Under the pieces are notes generated by a model. The model saw nothing but the letters and a program-made list of their open reading frames with translations. It ran no database searches and had not been told where the DNA came from. A stretch of DNA of 64,000 bases from positions 186,001 to 250,000 of the forward strand of contig NZ_JRKI01000010.1 of the NCBI RefSeq assembly GCF_000935125.1, read 5' to 3'. Shown here piece by piece: positions 1 to 10,161 of the stretch; the stretch's first letter is position 1, and every line of letters starts with the position of its first letter. A program made the translations under genes and the position numbers. The stretch comes from Streptomyces natalensis ATCC 27448 (lineage in GTDB: Bacteria; Actinomycetota; Actinomycetes; Streptomycetales; Streptomycetaceae).

Positions 1-1
1 C

Positions 2-1288
2 GCCCCGGGCGAGGACCTCCTCCAGATCGGCATCACCGGCACCTCGGGGAAGACCACCACCGCGTACCTCATCGAGGGCGGCCTGCGGGCCGCGGCCGCG
101 AAGGAGAGCGACGAGGGGGGCCTGCGCGAAGCGCAGTCGGACAAGGGCGGTGGCGGGCGACCGGTGGGCGGGCTGACCGGCCTCATCGGCACGGTGGAGA
201 CCCGGATCGGCGACGAGCGCCTCAAGTCCGAGCGCACCACCCCCGAGGCCACCGACCTCCAGGCGCTGTTCGCGGTGATGCGCGAGCGCGGCGTCACGGC
301 GGTCGCCATGGAGGTCTCCAGCCATGCGCTGGTCCTGGGCCGGGTCGACGGCTGCGTCTTCGACGTCGCGATCTTCAACAACCTCAGCCCGGAGCACATG
401 GAGTTCCACTCCGGCATGGAGGACTACTTCCAGGCCAAGGCCCGGCTCTTCACCAAGGCCCGCAGCCGTGCCGGCGTCGTCAACCTCGACGACGAGTACG
501 GCAAGCGGCTGGCCGGGGGCGAGTCCGAGGTCCCGGTGACCACCTTCTCCGCCGAGGGCCACCCGGACGCGGACTGGCGCGCCGCCGACGTCGAGGTCGG
601 CACCCTCGGCTCGACGTTCACCGTGCACGGCCCCCAGGGGCAGACGCTGCGCGCCGCCTCCCCGATCCCCGGCCCGTTCAACGTCGCCAATGCGCTCGCC
701 GCGATCGTCTCGCTGATCGCCGCCGGGATCGACCCGCAGACCGCCGCCGACGGCGTCGCCGCGGTCCCCGGCGTCCCCGGCCGCCTGGAGCGCGTCGACG
801 CCGGCCAGCCGTATCTCGCGGTCGTGGACTACGCCCACAAGACCGACGCCGTCGAATCGGTCCTCCGCGCGCTGCGCAAGGTCACCGACGGCAAGCTGCA
901 CGCCGTCCTCGGCTGCGGCGGCGACCGCGACCCGCACAAGCGCGCCCCCATGGGCGCCGCGGTCGCCCGCCTCGCCGACACGGCCATCCTGACCTCCGAC
1001 AACCCGCGCACCGAAGATCCGCTCGCGATCCTGGCGACCATGCTCCAGGGCGCCGCGGAGGTGCCGGTGCACGAACGCGGCACGGTGCTCCTGGAGGAGG
1101 AGCGGGCCGCCGCCATCGCCGCGGCCGTCGCCCGCGCCGAGCCCGGCGACACCGTCATCGTCGCGGGCAAGGGCCATGAGCAGGGCCAGGACATCGCCGG
1201 AGTGGTCCGTCCCTTCGACGACCGCCAGGTGCTCCGCGAGGCCATCGAGGCTTCCATGAAGTCACAGCAGCCGAACCACCAGGGATGA
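2..1288 (+). CDS. murE: UDP-N-acetylmuramoyl-tripeptide synthetase MurE, 5'-truncated by the window edge
   Basis: Mur ligase that adds the third (diamino acid) residue to UDP-MurNAc-Ala-Glu in the cytoplasm. The reading frame is open from base 2, so the start codon lies outside the window. The P-loop GTSGKTTT is near the new N-terminus; MEVSSHAL, NNLSPEHMEFH and the C-terminal DNPRTEDP and AGKGHEQGQ motifs follow in family order. Between the P-loop helix and GLIGTVETR lies a Gly/Lys/Asp-rich stretch of about 25 residues (bases ~100-168) that ordinary MurE proteins lack. It contains a perfect DNA hairpin at 122-136 and looks like an in-frame repeat insertion. An internal GTG at 164 would exclude the P-loop, so it is not the start. 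murF follows after 62 bases. Confidence 0.95.
   Translation, partial: APGEDLLQIGITGTSGKTTTAYLIEGGLRAAAAKESDEGGLREAQSDKGGGGRPVGGLTGLIGTVETRIGDERLKSERTTPEATDLQALFAVMRERGVTAVAMEVSSHALVLGRVDGCVFDVAIFNNLSPEHMEFHSGMEDYFQAKARLFTKARSRAGVVNLDDEYGKRLAGGESEVPVTTFSAEGHPDADWRAADVEVGTLGSTFTVHGPQGQTLRAASPIPGPFNVANALAAIVSLIAAGIDPQTAADGVAAVPGVPGRLERVDAGQPYLAVVDYAHKTDAVESVLRALRKVTDGKLHAVLGCGGDRDPHKRAPMGAAVARLADTAILTSDNPRTEDPLAILATMLQGAAEVPVHERGTVLLEEERAAAIAAAVARAEPGDTVIVAGKGHEQGQDIAGVVRPFDDRQVLREAIEASMKSQQPNHQG
100..168 (+). repeat. In-frame hairpin insertion inside murE
   Basis: CTGCGC-GAA-GCGCAG (122-136) is a perfect 6-bp hairpin with a GAA loop. It is followed about 14 bases later by GGTGGCGGGCGAC and another G-rich stretch. 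Closely related arrangements occur inside sdhA (49,432-49,500) and sdhC (50,960-51,020). It encodes residues rich in Gly, Lys, Asp and Glu with no counterpart in typical MurE. The boundaries are approximate. Confidence 0.6.
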
Positions 1289-1350
1289 CACACCGCCATG
1301 CGCGCACAACCCTTTGACTGGCACCCTCTGCCCGACGCCGGGGGTGACCT

Positions 1351-2784
1351 GTGATCTCCCTGTCCCTCGCCGAGATCGCCGGCATCGTCGGCGGAGCGAT
1401 GCACGACATACCGGATCCCGGCGTCGCGGTCACCGGTCCCGTCGTGATGGATTCCCGCCAGGTACGGCCCGGCGGGCTGTTCGTCGCGTTCGCCGGTGAG
1501 CGCGTCGACGGCCACGACTTCGCCGCCCAGGTGATCGAGGCGGGCGCGGTCGCCGTCCTGGCCGCCCGCCCGGTCGGCGTGCCCGCGATCGTCGTCCCCG
1601 ACCAGGTCGCCGCCCTCGGCGCGCTCGCCCGCGCCGTCGTCGCGCGGCTGGGCACCAAGGTCGTCGCCCTGACCGGCTCGGCCGGCAAGACGAGCACCAA
1701 GGACCTCATCGCCCAGCTGCTGCAACGGCACGGGCCGACAGTTTGGCCGGAAGGCAACCTCAACAACGAGATCGGGCTGCCGCTGACCGCGCTGCGCGCC
1801 GAGGCGACGACCCGCCATCTCGTCCTGGAAATGGGCGCCCGCGGCGTCGGCCACATCCGTTATCTGACCGAGCTGACCCCGCCGGAGATCGGTGTGGTGC
1901 TCAACGTCGGCACCGCCCACATCGGCGAGTTCGGCGGCCGGGAGCGGATCGCCGAGGCCAAGGGCGAACTGGTCGAGGCGCTGCCCGCGCACGGCATCGC
2001 GGTGCTCAACGCCGACGATCCGTACGTCAGCGCCATGGCCGCGCGGACCAAGGCCCGTACGGTCTTCTTCGGCGAGGCCGAAAATGCCGATGTGCGCGCC
2101 GAGAATGTCCGGCTCACGGAGCTCGGACAGCCCGCCTTCACGCTTCGCACACCCTCCGGGTGCAGCGATGTGACCATGCGGCTGTACGGTGAGCACCACG
2201 TGTCGAACGCGCTCGCCGCGGCCGCCGTCGCCCATGAGTTGGGCATGCCCGTAGACGAGATCGCCACCGCGCTCTCCGAAGCCGGCACGCTCTCCCGCTG
2301 GCGGATGGAGGTCACCGAGCGCGCGGATGGCGTGACGGTCGTCAACGACGCCTACAACGCGAACCCCGAGTCCATGCGAGCGGCGCTGCGAGCGCTGGTC
2401 GCGATGGGCACCGCCGCCAAGGCGAAGGGCGGTCGTACGTGGGCGGTGCTCGGTGAGATGGCCGAGCTCGGCGAGGACTCGCTCGCCGAACACGACGCGG
2501 TCGGACGCCTGGTCGTCCGGCTCAACGTCAGCAAGCTCGTGGCGGTCGGCGGCAGGGAAGCGGCCTGGCTCGACATGGGCGCCAAGAACGAGGGTTCGTG
2601 GGGTGAGGAGTCGGTGCACGTGTCCGACGCGCGGGCGGCGGTCGACCTGTTGCGCAGCGAGCTGCGGCCGGGAGACGTCGTGCTGGTGAAGGCGTCCCGG
2701 TCGGTGGGGCTGGAGCGGGTCGCCGCAGCATTGCTGGACGACGAGGGCGTTGTGGCCTGCGAGGGTGGAGCCGCGACCCGATGA
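1351..2784 (+). CDS. murF: UDP-N-acetylmuramoyl-tripeptide--D-alanyl-D-alanine ligase MurF
   Basis: Adds D-Ala-D-Ala to complete the UDP-MurNAc-pentapeptide. The product is 477 aa, normal for the family. It shows the ATP-binding loop [11 protein letters not shown], the [13 protein letters not shown] motif, MGARGVGHI and the C-terminal domain motif [15 protein letters not shown]. The GTG start has a G-rich Shine-Dalgarno stretch in the preceding bases. The 3' end overlaps mraY by ATGA, implying translational coupling in the dcw operon. Confidence 0.96.
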   Translation: MISLSLAEIAGIVGGAMHDIPDPGVAVTGPVVMDSRQVRPGGLFVAFAGERVDGHDFAAQVIEAGAVAVLAARPVGVPAIVVPDQVAALGALARAVVARLGTKVVALTGSAGKTSTKDLIAQLLQRHGPTVWPEGNLNNEIGLPLTALRAEATTRHLVLEMGARGVGHIRYLTELTPPEIGVVLNVGTAHIGEFGGRERIAEAKGELVEALPAHGIAVLNADDPYVSAMAARTKARTVFFGEAENADVRAENVRLTELGQPAFTLRTPSGCSDVTMRLYGEHHVSNALAAAAVAHELGMPVDEIATALSEAGTLSRWRMEVTERADGVTVVNDAYNANPESMRAALRALVAMGTAAKAKGGRTWAVLGEMAELGEDSLAEHDAVGRLVVRLNVSKLVAVGGREAAWLDMGAKNEGSWGEESVHVSDARAAVDLLRSELRPGDVVLVKASRSVGLERVAAALLDDEGVVACEGGAATR

Positions 2785-3854
2785 ACTCGATGAAGCAGAT
2801 CCTCTTCTCCGGAATGATCGGGCTCTTCCTGACCCTGATCGGCACTCCGCTGCTGATCAAGCTGCTGGCCAAGAAGGGGTACGGGCAGTTCATCCGCGAT
2901 GACGGCCCGCGCACCCACGGCAGCAAGAAGGGAACGCCCACCATGGGCGGTATCTCCTTCATCCTGGCCACGATCATCGCCTATGTCGTGACGAAGGTGA
3001 TCACCTCCAGCGATCCGACCTTCTCCGGCGTTCTGGTCCTCTTCCTGTTCGCGGGCATGGGCCTGGTCGGCTTCCTCGACGACTACATCAAGATCGTCAA
3101 GCAGCGTTCGCTGGGCCTGCGGGCCAAGGCCAAGATGGCCGGCCAGCTGATCGTCGGTATCGCCTTCGCGGTGCTCTCGCTGCAATTCGCCGACCTGCGC
3201 GGACAGACCCCGGCCTCGGACCGGCTGTCCTTCACCCAGGACTTCGGCTGGCAGATCGGCCCGGTGATCTTCGTGATCTGGGCGCTGTTCATGATCCTGG
3301 CGATGTCCAACGGCGTGAACCTCACCGACGGCCTCGACGGTCTGGCCACCGGCGCCTCGGTGATGGTCTTCGGCGCGTACACCTTCATCGGCATCTGGCA
3401 GCACCAGGAGTCCTGCGCCAACCAGATCACCGCGGGACCGGGCTGTTACGAGGTCCGCGACCCCCTCGACCTCGCGGTCGTCGCCTCGGCCCTGATGGGT
3501 GCCTGCTTCGGCTTCCTGTGGTGGAACACCTCACCCGCCAAGATCTTCATGGGGGACACCGGCTCGCTGGCCCTGGGCGGCGCGCTGGCCGGCCTTGCGA
3601 TCTGCTCCCGTACGGAACTGCTGCTGGCCATCCTCGGCGGTCTCTTCGTCCTGATCACCATGTCCGTGGTCATCCAGGTCGGCTCCTTCCGCCTGACCGG
3701 CAAGCGGGTCTTCCGTATGGCGCCACTTCAGCATCACTTCGAGCTAAAGGGGTGGTCGGAAGTCCTTGTGGTGGTCAGGTTCTGGATCATTCAGGGCATG
3801 TGCGTGATCGTCGGACTCGGCATCTTCTACGGCGGCTGGCAGGCGGCGAAGTGA
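2781..3854 (+). CDS. mraY: Phospho-N-acetylmuramoyl-pentapeptide transferase MraY
   Basis: Integral membrane enzyme that transfers phospho-MurNAc-pentapeptide to undecaprenyl phosphate, forming lipid I. The product is 357 aa with about ten hydrophobic segments. Catalytic and signature motifs are [27 protein letters not shown] and [12 protein letters not shown], plus the late [11 protein letters not shown]. The ATG start overlaps the murF stop (ATGA), and the stop overlaps the murD GTG start (GTGA). Confidence 0.97.
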   Translation: MNSMKQILFSGMIGLFLTLIGTPLLIKLLAKKGYGQFIRDDGPRTHGSKKGTPTMGGISFILATIIAYVVTKVITSSDPTFSGVLVLFLFAGMGLVGFLDDYIKIVKQRSLGLRAKAKMAGQLIVGIAFAVLSLQFADLRGQTPASDRLSFTQDFGWQIGPVIFVIWALFMILAMSNGVNLTDGLDGLATGASVMVFGAYTFIGIWQHQESCANQITAGPGCYEVRDPLDLAVVASALMGACFGFLWWNTSPAKIFMGDTGSLALGGALAGLAICSRTELLLAILGGLFVLITMSVVIQVGSFRLTGKRVFRMAPLQHHFELKGWSEVLVVVRFWIIQGMCVIVGLGIFYGGWQAAK

Positions 3855-5290
3855 CCATGCAGGGCCCGCAGGACTTCGCCGGCAGGCACATCACCGTCGC
3901 CGGCCTGGGCGTGAGCGGCATCAGCGCCGCCCGCGCCCTGGCCGGCCTCGGCGCCCAGGTCACGGTCGTGGACGGCGGCAGCGGCGACAAGCAGCAGGCC
4001 GCCGCCCGCGAGCTGGAGGCGGAGGCGATCACCGTCCGCCTCGGCGACGGCGAAACCCTGCCCAAGGGCACCGACCTCATCGTCACCTCGCCCGGCTGGA
4101 AGCCGGACAGCCCGCTGTTCGCGGCGGCCGCCGAGGCCGGGGTGGACGTGGTCGGCGACGTCGAGATCGCCTGGCTGCTGCGCCCGCCCGGGTCGGCACC
4201 CTGGCTCGCGGTCACCGGCACCAACGGCAAGACCACGACCGTACGGATGCTGGCGGCCATCCTGGAGGCCGAGGGCCTGCACACCGCCGCCGTCGGCAAC
4301 ATCGGCACCCCGATCGTCGACGTGGTGCTCGGCAACGGGCAGGACGGGGCCGAGCCCTACGACGTCCTGGCCGTCGAACTCTCCAGCTACCAGCTGCACT
4401 GGGCGCCCTCCGTGCGCGCCCACTCCGCGGCCGTCCTCAACCTCGCCCCCGACCACCTCGACTGGCACGGCTCCATGGCGGCCTACGCGGCCGACAAGGG
4501 CCGCATCTACGAGGGCAACACCATCGCCTGTGTCTACAACGTCGCCGACCCCGCCACCGAGGAGCTGGTCCGGGCGGCCGAGGTCGAGGAGGGCTGCCGG
4601 GCCATCGGCTTCACCCTGGGTACCCCCGGCCCCTCGGAGCTGGGCGTGGTGGAGGGCATCCTCGTCGACCGCGCCTTCGTCGCCGACCCGCAGGCCGCCC
4701 AGGAGCTGGCGGAGATCTCCGACCTCGCCTCGCCCGCCCCGCACAACATCGCCAATGCGCTCGCCGCGGCGGCGCTGGCGCGGGCCTTCGGGGTGCGCCC
4801 GGCCTCCGTACGCGAGGGGCTGCGCGCCTTCAGGCCGGAGCCGCACCGTATCGAGCACATCGCCGACGCCGGCGGGCTGACCTACATCGACGACTCCAAG
4901 GCCACCAACACCCACGCCGCCGAGGCGTCGTTGGCGGCGTACGAGCACATCGTCTGGATCGCCGGCGGGCTCGCCAAGGGCGCGACCTTCGACGAGCTGG
5001 TGCAGAAGTCGGCGAAGCGGCTGCGCGGAGCGGTGCTGATCGGCGCCGACCGGGAGCTGATTCGCGAGGCGCTGGCGCGACACGCCCCCGATGTCCCGGT
5101 CGTCGACCTCGACCGGACCGACACTGGGGCGATGTCCGAGGCCGTACGGCAAGCGACCCGGCTCGGCAGGCCCGGCGACACCGTTCTGCTGGCCCCGGCC
5201 TGCGCCTCGATGGACATGTTCGTCAATTACAACCAGCGGGGCGACGCCTTCGCCGCTGCGGTCCGTGAGCTGACCGCCGAGGAAAACTAG
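3851..5290 (+). CDS. murD: UDP-N-acetylmuramoylalanine--D-glutamate ligase MurD
   Basis: Adds D-Glu to UDP-MurNAc-L-Ala. An N-terminal Rossmann-like motif ([15 protein letters not shown]) is followed by the P-loop [24 protein letters not shown] and the C-terminal [11 protein letters not shown] chose GTG 3851, which overlaps the mraY stop and has AGGCGG four bases upstream (479 aa). ATG 3857 is two codons downstream and also possible. The open frame extends further upstream, but that part is inside mraY and is not credible. Confidence 0.95.
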   Translation: MTMQGPQDFAGRHITVAGLGVSGISAARALAGLGAQVTVVDGGSGDKQQAAARELEAEAITVRLGDGETLPKGTDLIVTSPGWKPDSPLFAAAAEAGVDVVGDVEIAWLLRPPGSAPWLAVTGTNGKTTTVRMLAAILEAEGLHTAAVGNIGTPIVDVVLGNGQDGAEPYDVLAVELSSYQLHWAPSVRAHSAAVLNLAPDHLDWHGSMAAYAADKGRIYEGNTIACVYNVADPATEELVRAAEVEEGCRAIGFTLGTPGPSELGVVEGILVDRAFVADPQAAQELAEISDLASPAPHNIANALAAAALARAFGVRPASVREGLRAFRPEPHRIEHIADAGGLTYIDDSKATNTHAAEASLAAYEHIVWIAGGLAKGATFDELVQKSAKRLRGAVLIGADRELIREALARHAPDVPVVDLDRTDTGAMSEAVRQATRLGRPGDTVLLAPACASMDMFVNYNQRGDAFAAAVRELTAEEN

Positions 5291-5346
5291 CCGCTCCCCG
5301 CCGTCGTCGGCGTACCGCGGCGCGCGCACCTGTGGAGGGGACGAGG

Positions 5347-6696
5347 ATGACGGCCCGATCGGCCAAGGCTGTGTCCCGACGGCCCCCGCGACCGGCCCGT
5401 CGTACCTCCACCGTGCGCCCGCCGCGCCCCGGCGGCGGCCCCAGACGCCTGTACACCCGGCTGCGGCGGGCCTGGGACCGGCCGCTGACCGCCTACTACC
5501 TCATCCTCGGCGGCAGCCTGCTGATCCTCGTCCTGGGACTGGTGATGGTCTACTCGGCCTCCCAGATCAAGGCGCTCCAGTCCGGCCTCGCCCCGTCGTA
5601 CTTCTTCCGCAAACAGCTGCTCGCGGCGGCCATCGGCGGAGTGCTGCTGCTGGCCGCCGCCAGGCTGCGGGTGAGGCTGCACCGGGCGATGGCGTATCCG
5701 CTGCTCGTGGGGTCGGTGTTCCTGATGTGCCTGGTGCAGATTCCGGGCATAGGGGTCTCGGTCAACGGCAACCGGAACTGGCTCAACCTCGGCGGGCCTT
5801 TTCAGATGCAACCGAGCGAGTTCGGCAAACTCGCCCTGGTGCTGTGGGGCGCCGATCTGCTGGCCCGCAAGCAGGGGAAGAAGCTGCTCACGCAGTGGAA
5901 GCAGCTGCTGGTGCCGCTGACCCCGGTCGCCTTTCTGCTGCTCGGGCTGATCATGCTCGGCGGCGACATGGGCACCGCGATCATTCTCACGGCGATCCTC
6001 TTCGGACTGCTGTGGCTGGCCGGCGCCCCCACCCGGCTGTTCACCGGCGTCCTCGGCGGCGCCGTGGCCATCGGCGCGCTCCTGATCCTCACCAGCGCCA
6101 ACCGGATGTCCCGCCTGGCCTGCATCGGCGCCACCGATCCGGGCCCCGGCGATCAGTGCTGGCAGGCGGTCCATGGCATCTACGCCCTCGCCTCCGGCGG
6201 ATTCTTCGGTTCCGGCCTGGGCGCAAGTATGGAAAAATGGGGTGAACTCCCTGAACCGCACACCGACTTCATCTTCGCCATCACCGGGGAGGAACTGGGT
6301 CTGGCGGGGACGCTGTCGGTGCTCGCCCTCTTCGCGGCTCTAGGCTATGCGGGTATCCGCGTGGCCGGACGCACGGAGGACCCCTTCGTGAGGTACGCAG
6401 CGGGAGGCGTGACCACCTGGATCATGGCGCAGGCCGTGATCAACATCGGTGCGGTGCTCGGTCTGTTGCCGATCGCCGGAGTCCCGCTCCCCCTGTTCTC
6501 CTACGGGGGCTCCGCCCTGCTGCCGACGATGTTCGCCGTCGGACTGCTGATCGCCTTCGCGCGTGACGAGCCCGCGGCGCGTGCGGCACTGGCCGCGCTG
6601 GCCGAGCGGAAGCCGGGTTTCGGCAGAAGGTCGGCCGGGGTGAGATGGAAGACGATGAGACGGCGCGTTATGGGACGGCCGTCCGGAGAGCGGTGA
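5347..6696 (+). CDS. ftsW: Septal peptidoglycan polymerase FtsW (SEDS family)
   Basis: SEDS-family glycosyltransferase that polymerises septal peptidoglycan together with a class B PBP. The product is 449 aa with roughly ten transmembrane segments after a basic, Pro/Arg-rich cytoplasmic N-terminus. Family motifs seen are MVYSASQI, NGNRNWLNLGG, MQPSEFGKLA, GLGASMEKWGELPEPHTDFIFA and PLPLFSYGGSALL. The ATG at 5347 is preceded by GGAGGGG six bases away. An in-frame GTG at 5332 lies upstream of that ribosome site and is less likely. Confidence 0.95.
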   Translation: MTARSAKAVSRRPPRPARRTSTVRPPRPGGGPRRLYTRLRRAWDRPLTAYYLILGGSLLILVLGLVMVYSASQIKALQSGLAPSYFFRKQLLAAAIGGVLLLAAARLRVRLHRAMAYPLLVGSVFLMCLVQIPGIGVSVNGNRNWLNLGGPFQMQPSEFGKLALVLWGADLLARKQGKKLLTQWKQLLVPLTPVAFLLLGLIMLGGDMGTAIILTAILFGLLWLAGAPTRLFTGVLGGAVAIGALLILTSANRMSRLACIGATDPGPGDQCWQAVHGIYALASGGFFGSGLGASMEKWGELPEPHTDFIFAITGEELGLAGTLSVLALFAALGYAGIRVAGRTEDPFVRYAAGGVTTWIMAQAVINIGAVLGLLPIAGVPLPLFSYGGSALLPTMFAVGLLIAFARDEPAARAALAALAERKPGFGRRSAGVRWKTMRRRVMGRPSGER

Positions 6697-6702
6697 ATTT
6701 CG

Positions 6703-7794
6703 GTGCATGTCGTACTCGCCGGTGGGGGGACCGCCGGCCACATCGAGCCCGCGCTCGCCCTCGCGGACGCCCTGCGCAGGCAGGACCCGACCGTGGGGAT
6801 CACGGCCCTCGGCACGGAGCGGGGTCTGGAGACCCGTCTGGTGCCCGAGCGCGGCTATGAGCTGGGACTGATCCCGGCCGTACCGCTGCCACGCAAACCC
6901 ACCCCCGAGCTGATCACCGTCCCCGGGCGGCTGCGCGGCACGATCAAGGCCGCCGAGCAGATCCTGGAGCGCACGAAGGCGGACTGCGTCGTCGGCTTCG
7001 GCGGCTATGTGGCGCTGCCCGGCTATCTGGCCGCCAAGCGGCTCGGGGTGCCGATCGTCGTCCACGAGGCCAACGCCCGCCCCGGCCTGGCCAACAAGAT
7101 CGGCTCGCGCTACGCCAAGTTCGTCGCCGTCAGCACCCCCGACAGCAAGCTGCGCGGCGCCCGCTATGTCGGCATCCCGCTGCGCCGCACCATCGCCACC
7201 CTGGACCGCGCCGCGGTCCGCCCCGAGGCGAGGGCCGCCTTCGGGCTCGACCCGAACCTCCCCACCCTCCTGGTCTCCGGCGGTTCCCAGGGCGCCCGCC
7301 GGCTCAACGAGGTCATCCAGGCCGCCGTCCCCGCGCTCCAGCGCGCCGGCATCCAGGTCCTGCACGCGGTCGGCCCGAAGAACGAACTGCCGCAGGTGGA
7401 CAACATGCCCGGGATGCCGCCGTACGTCCCGGTACCGTACGTGGACCGGATGGATCTGGCGTACGCCGCGGCCGACATGATGCTCTGCCGCGCGGGCGCC
7501 ATGACGGTCGCCGAGCTGTCCGCCGTCGGGCTCCCGGCCGCCTTCGTCCCGCTGCCCATCGGCAACGGCGAACAGCGGCTGAACGCCCAGCCGCTGGTCA
7601 ACGCCGGCGGGGGCCTGCTGGTCGACGACGCCCAGCTGACCCCGGAGTGGGTGCAGTCCCATGTGCTCCCGGTGCTCTCCGATGCGCACCGGCTGTACGA
7701 GATGTCCCGCGCGGCCTCCGAGTTCGGCCGCCGGGACGCCGATGAGCTGCTGGTCGGCATGGTGTACGAGGCGATCGCCCAGCAGCGCAACTAG
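6703..7794 (+). CDS. murG: UDP-GlcNAc:lipid I N-acetylglucosaminyltransferase MurG
   Basis: GT28-family membrane-associated enzyme that makes lipid II on the cytoplasmic face. The product is 363 aa. The N-terminal glycine loop [43 protein letters not shown], the donor-site motif [12 protein letters not shown] and [12 protein letters not shown] are all present in order. GTG 6703 places the glycine loop at the very N-terminus as expected. It begins six bases after the ftsW stop. Confidence 0.96.
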   Translation: MHVVLAGGGTAGHIEPALALADALRRQDPTVGITALGTERGLETRLVPERGYELGLIPAVPLPRKPTPELITVPGRLRGTIKAAEQILERTKADCVVGFGGYVALPGYLAAKRLGVPIVVHEANARPGLANKIGSRYAKFVAVSTPDSKLRGARYVGIPLRRTIATLDRAAVRPEARAAFGLDPNLPTLLVSGGSQGARRLNEVIQAAVPALQRAGIQVLHAVGPKNELPQVDNMPGMPPYVPVPYVDRMDLAYAAADMMLCRAGAMTVAELSAVGLPAAFVPLPIGNGEQRLNAQPLVNAGGGLLVDDAQLTPEWVQSHVLPVLSDAHRLYEMSRAASEFGRRDADELLVGMVYEAIAQQRN

Positions 7795-7816
7795 CGACGA
7801 GCAAAGGCAGGGGAGC

Positions 7817-8629
7817 GTGGCCGGATCCAGAACCGCCCGGCGCGGCGACGAGAAACGGCCCACCGGCCCGCCCCCCGCCTCCGCGCCCCGTACGTGGCGA
7901 TTCGCCCGGCTGGGCGCCCCGTTCGACACCCCACGCCGTCGGCTGGCACTGGCGCTGGTCCTCGTCCTGGGACTCGGCGGCTTCGCCACCTGGGCCCTGT
8001 ACGGGTCGGACTGGCTGCGGCTGCGCCACGTCAAGGCCACCGGCACCACGGTTCTGACGCCGGATGAGGTGCTGGCCGCGGCGCGCGCTCCGATAAACGC
8101 ACCGCTGGCCTCGGTGGACACCGACGAACTCGCCCGTCGGATCCGGGACCGGCTGCCGAGGGTCAAAAACGTTGCGGTGGTGCGGTCCTGGCCGCACACC
8201 ATCGGTCTGAAAGTGACGGAAAGAACGCCACAACTGGCGTTGCGATCGGGCGGAAACTACCGCGAAGTGGACCGTGACGGCGTCTCCTTCGCCACCGTAC
8301 GGACCCTTCCCCGGGGCGTTCCCCTTCTGGAAATGGCCGTTTCCGATTCCCCGAGTCTGTCCCGTTTCGGAACCGACCGCTTGCGTCATGCGGCCGCGGA
8401 CGCCGTCGCGGCACTCCCCGGCGCGGTGCGCAAGGATGTCCGCACGGTCCGCGTGGCCTCGTACGACTCCCTCACCCTGGAGTTGACGAGGTCTCGCACG
8501 GTCGTGTGGGGCAGTCGCGAACAGGGCGCGGAGAAGGCAAGGGTGCTCACCGCGCTGCTGAAAGCCGCGGGTGAGGCGCGCCACTTCGATGTCTCGGTGC
8601 CCAGCGCCCCTGCTGTATCGGGGAGTTGA
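7817..8629 (+). CDS. ftsQ: Cell division protein FtsQ
   Basis: Bitopic divisome protein (FtsQBL complex). The product is 270 aa. A basic, proline-rich cytoplasmic N-terminus of about 45 residues is followed by one transmembrane helix (LALALVLVLGLGGFATWALY). A POTRA domain then begins at LRHVKATGTTVLTPDEV, with the usual LPRVKNVAVVRSWPHTIGLKVTERTP. GTG 7817 has AGGGGAG immediately upstream. Sequence conservation is low except in the POTRA region, as is normal for FtsQ. Confidence 0.92.
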   Translation: MAGSRTARRGDEKRPTGPPPASAPRTWRFARLGAPFDTPRRRLALALVLVLGLGGFATWALYGSDWLRLRHVKATGTTVLTPDEVLAAARAPINAPLASVDTDELARRIRDRLPRVKNVAVVRSWPHTIGLKVTERTPQLALRSGGNYREVDRDGVSFATVRTLPRGVPLLEMAVSDSPSLSRFGTDRLRHAAADAVAALPGAVRKDVRTVRVASYDSLTLELTRSRTVVWGSREQGAEKARVLTALLKAAGEARHFDVSVPSAPAVSGS

Positions 8630-8912
8630 CGTCCGTAGCCGCAGGCCAGCACCCTGGATGGCTACGACTATGGGTGATCACATAGGGTGAAAAGAAAAAC
8701 GGGAGGTTCGGCGTGTTCGTTGAACGCGCGCACCTTGTCGACTTAGTGTCTCGTTCCAAAGGGACTATGGAACCAAGGAACACGGGCACAGGTAACCCTA
8801 AACTTGAGGTTTAGGGTTCGGGTCGGCAGTACGGACCGTCCCATCGGCATCAGTCGGCGTCCACACGGAATGTGAGACGGCGACACGTAACTCGAGGCGA
8901 GAGGCCTTCGAC
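8630..8912 (+). promoter_or_regulatory. ftsZ upstream regulatory region
   Basis: This 283-bp non-coding stretch separates ftsQ from ftsZ, whereas the genes before it are packed tightly. It holds several candidate sites: GTGATCAC at 8674-8681, which fits the GTGA/TCAC half sites of BldD boxes; a perfect 10-bp inverted repeat at 8794-8818; and GACAC at 8882-8886, the WhiA core. In Streptomyces, ftsZ is known to have several promoters including sporulation-specific ones, and BldD and WhiA are known developmental regulators. Assignment of the individual sites here is inference from motif shape. Confidence 0.7.
8794..8818. repeat. Perfect 10-bp inverted repeat upstream of ftsZ
   Basis: AACCCTAAAC (8794-8803) and GTTTAGGGTT (8809-8818) are exact reverse complements around a 5-base spacer. 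The repeat lies about 95 bp before the ftsZ start and is notably A/T-containing for this genome. It could be an operator, or a terminator/attenuator hairpin separating ftsQ-derived transcripts from ftsZ promoters; no U-tract follows, which weakens the terminator reading. Confidence 0.75.
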
Positions 8913-10148
8913 GTGGCAGCACCGCAGAACTACCTCGCAGTCATCAAGGTCGTCGGCATCGGCGGCGGTGGCGTGAACGCCATCAACCGGATGATCGAGG
9001 TCGGGCTCAAGGGCGTCGAGTTCATCGCGATCAATACCGATGCGCAGGCGCTGCTGATGAGCGACGCCGACGTCAAGCTCGACGTCGGCCGCGAAATGAC
9101 GCGCGGACTCGGCGCCGGCGCCAACCCGGACGTGGGGCGCAAGGCGGCCGAGGACCACCGCGAGGAGATCGAGGAGGTCCTCAAGGGGGCCGACATGGTC
9201 TTCGTGACCGCGGGTGAGGGCGGCGGCACCGGCACCGGCGGCGCACCCGTCGTCGCCAACATCGCCCGCTCGCTGGGCGCCCTGACGATCGGTGTGGTCA
9301 CCCGGCCGTTCACCTTCGAGGGCCGCCGTCGCGCCAACCAGGCCGAGGACGGCATCGCCCAGCTGCGCGAAGAGGTCGACACCCTCATCGTGATCCCCAA
9401 CGACCGGCTGCTGTCCATCTCGGACCGCCAGGTGAGCGTGCTCGACGCGTTCAAGTCCGCGGACCAGGTGCTGCTGTCGGGTGTCCAGGGCATCACCGAC
9501 CTGATCACCACCCCGGGCCTGATCAACCTCGACTTCGCCGACGTCAAGTCCGTGATGTCGGAGGCCGGCTCGGCCCTGATGGGCATCGGCTCGGCGCGCG
9601 GCGACGACCGTGCGGTGGCCGCCGCGGAGATGGCGATCTCCTCGCCGCTCCTGGAGGCGTCCATCGACGGCGCCCGCGGCGTCCTGCTCTCCATCTCCGG
9701 CGGCTCCGACCTCGGTCTCTTCGAGATCAACGAGGCCGCGCAGCTGGTCAGCGAGGCGGCACACCCCGAGGCCAACATCATCTTCGGTGCGGTCATCGAC
9801 GACGCCCTGGGCGACGAGGTCCGGGTGACGGTCATCGCCGCGGGTTTTGACGGGGGGCAGCCGCCGGCCCGTCGCGACTCGGCGGCGAGCGGGCTGACGT
9901 CGGCCAAGCGCGAGGAGCCGGCCCCGGCCCCGAGCCGTCCGGCCACCCCGCCGGAGCCGCGGACCTCCTCCTTCGGGGGCCTGGGCTCGGTGCCCGTACG
10001 GGACGAGGAGCCGGCCCCGGCCGAATCGTCGTCCTCGCTGGGCGAGGTCTCCGCCTCCCCGGCCAGTGGAGCGCAGGTTCCCCCGGCCCGCCCGTCGTAC
10101 AGCGACAGCGCGGCCGAGGAGCTCGACGTCCCCGATTTCCTGAAGTGA
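8913..10148 (+). CDS. ftsZ: Cell division protein FtsZ
   Basis: Tubulin-like GTPase that forms the Z ring. The product is 411 aa. The GTP-binding glycine loop [14 protein letters not shown], the N-terminal [13 protein letters not shown] and the T7-loop region ([13 protein letters not shown]) are intact. A Pro/Ser/Glu-rich linker of about 90 residues precedes the C-terminal peptide LDVPDFLK, which binds SepF and other partners. The GTG start fits the N-terminus [13 protein letters not shown] purine-rich GAGGCGAGAGG lies upstream. Confidence 0.98.
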   Translation: MAAPQNYLAVIKVVGIGGGGVNAINRMIEVGLKGVEFIAINTDAQALLMSDADVKLDVGREMTRGLGAGANPDVGRKAAEDHREEIEEVLKGADMVFVTAGEGGGTGTGGAPVVANIARSLGALTIGVVTRPFTFEGRRRANQAEDGIAQLREEVDTLIVIPNDRLLSISDRQVSVLDAFKSADQVLLSGVQGITDLITTPGLINLDFADVKSVMSEAGSALMGIGSARGDDRAVAAAEMAISSPLLEASIDGARGVLLSISGGSDLGLFEINEAAQLVSEAAHPEANIIFGAVIDDALGDEVRVTVIAAGFDGGQPPARRDSAASGLTSAKREEPAPAPSRPATPPEPRTSSFGGLGSVPVRDEEPAPAESSSSLGEVSASPASGAQVPPARPSYSDSAAEELDVPDFLK

Positions 10149-10161
10149 CCGCAGTACCGAA

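Noticed and set aside
164..1288. murE starting at GTG 164
   Set aside because: This would remove the P-loop GTSGKTTT, which is in the same open frame upstream; the real start is outside the window.
3827..5329. 500-aa minus-strand frame across murD
   Set aside because: Shadow of murD; no domain and no plausible ribosome site.
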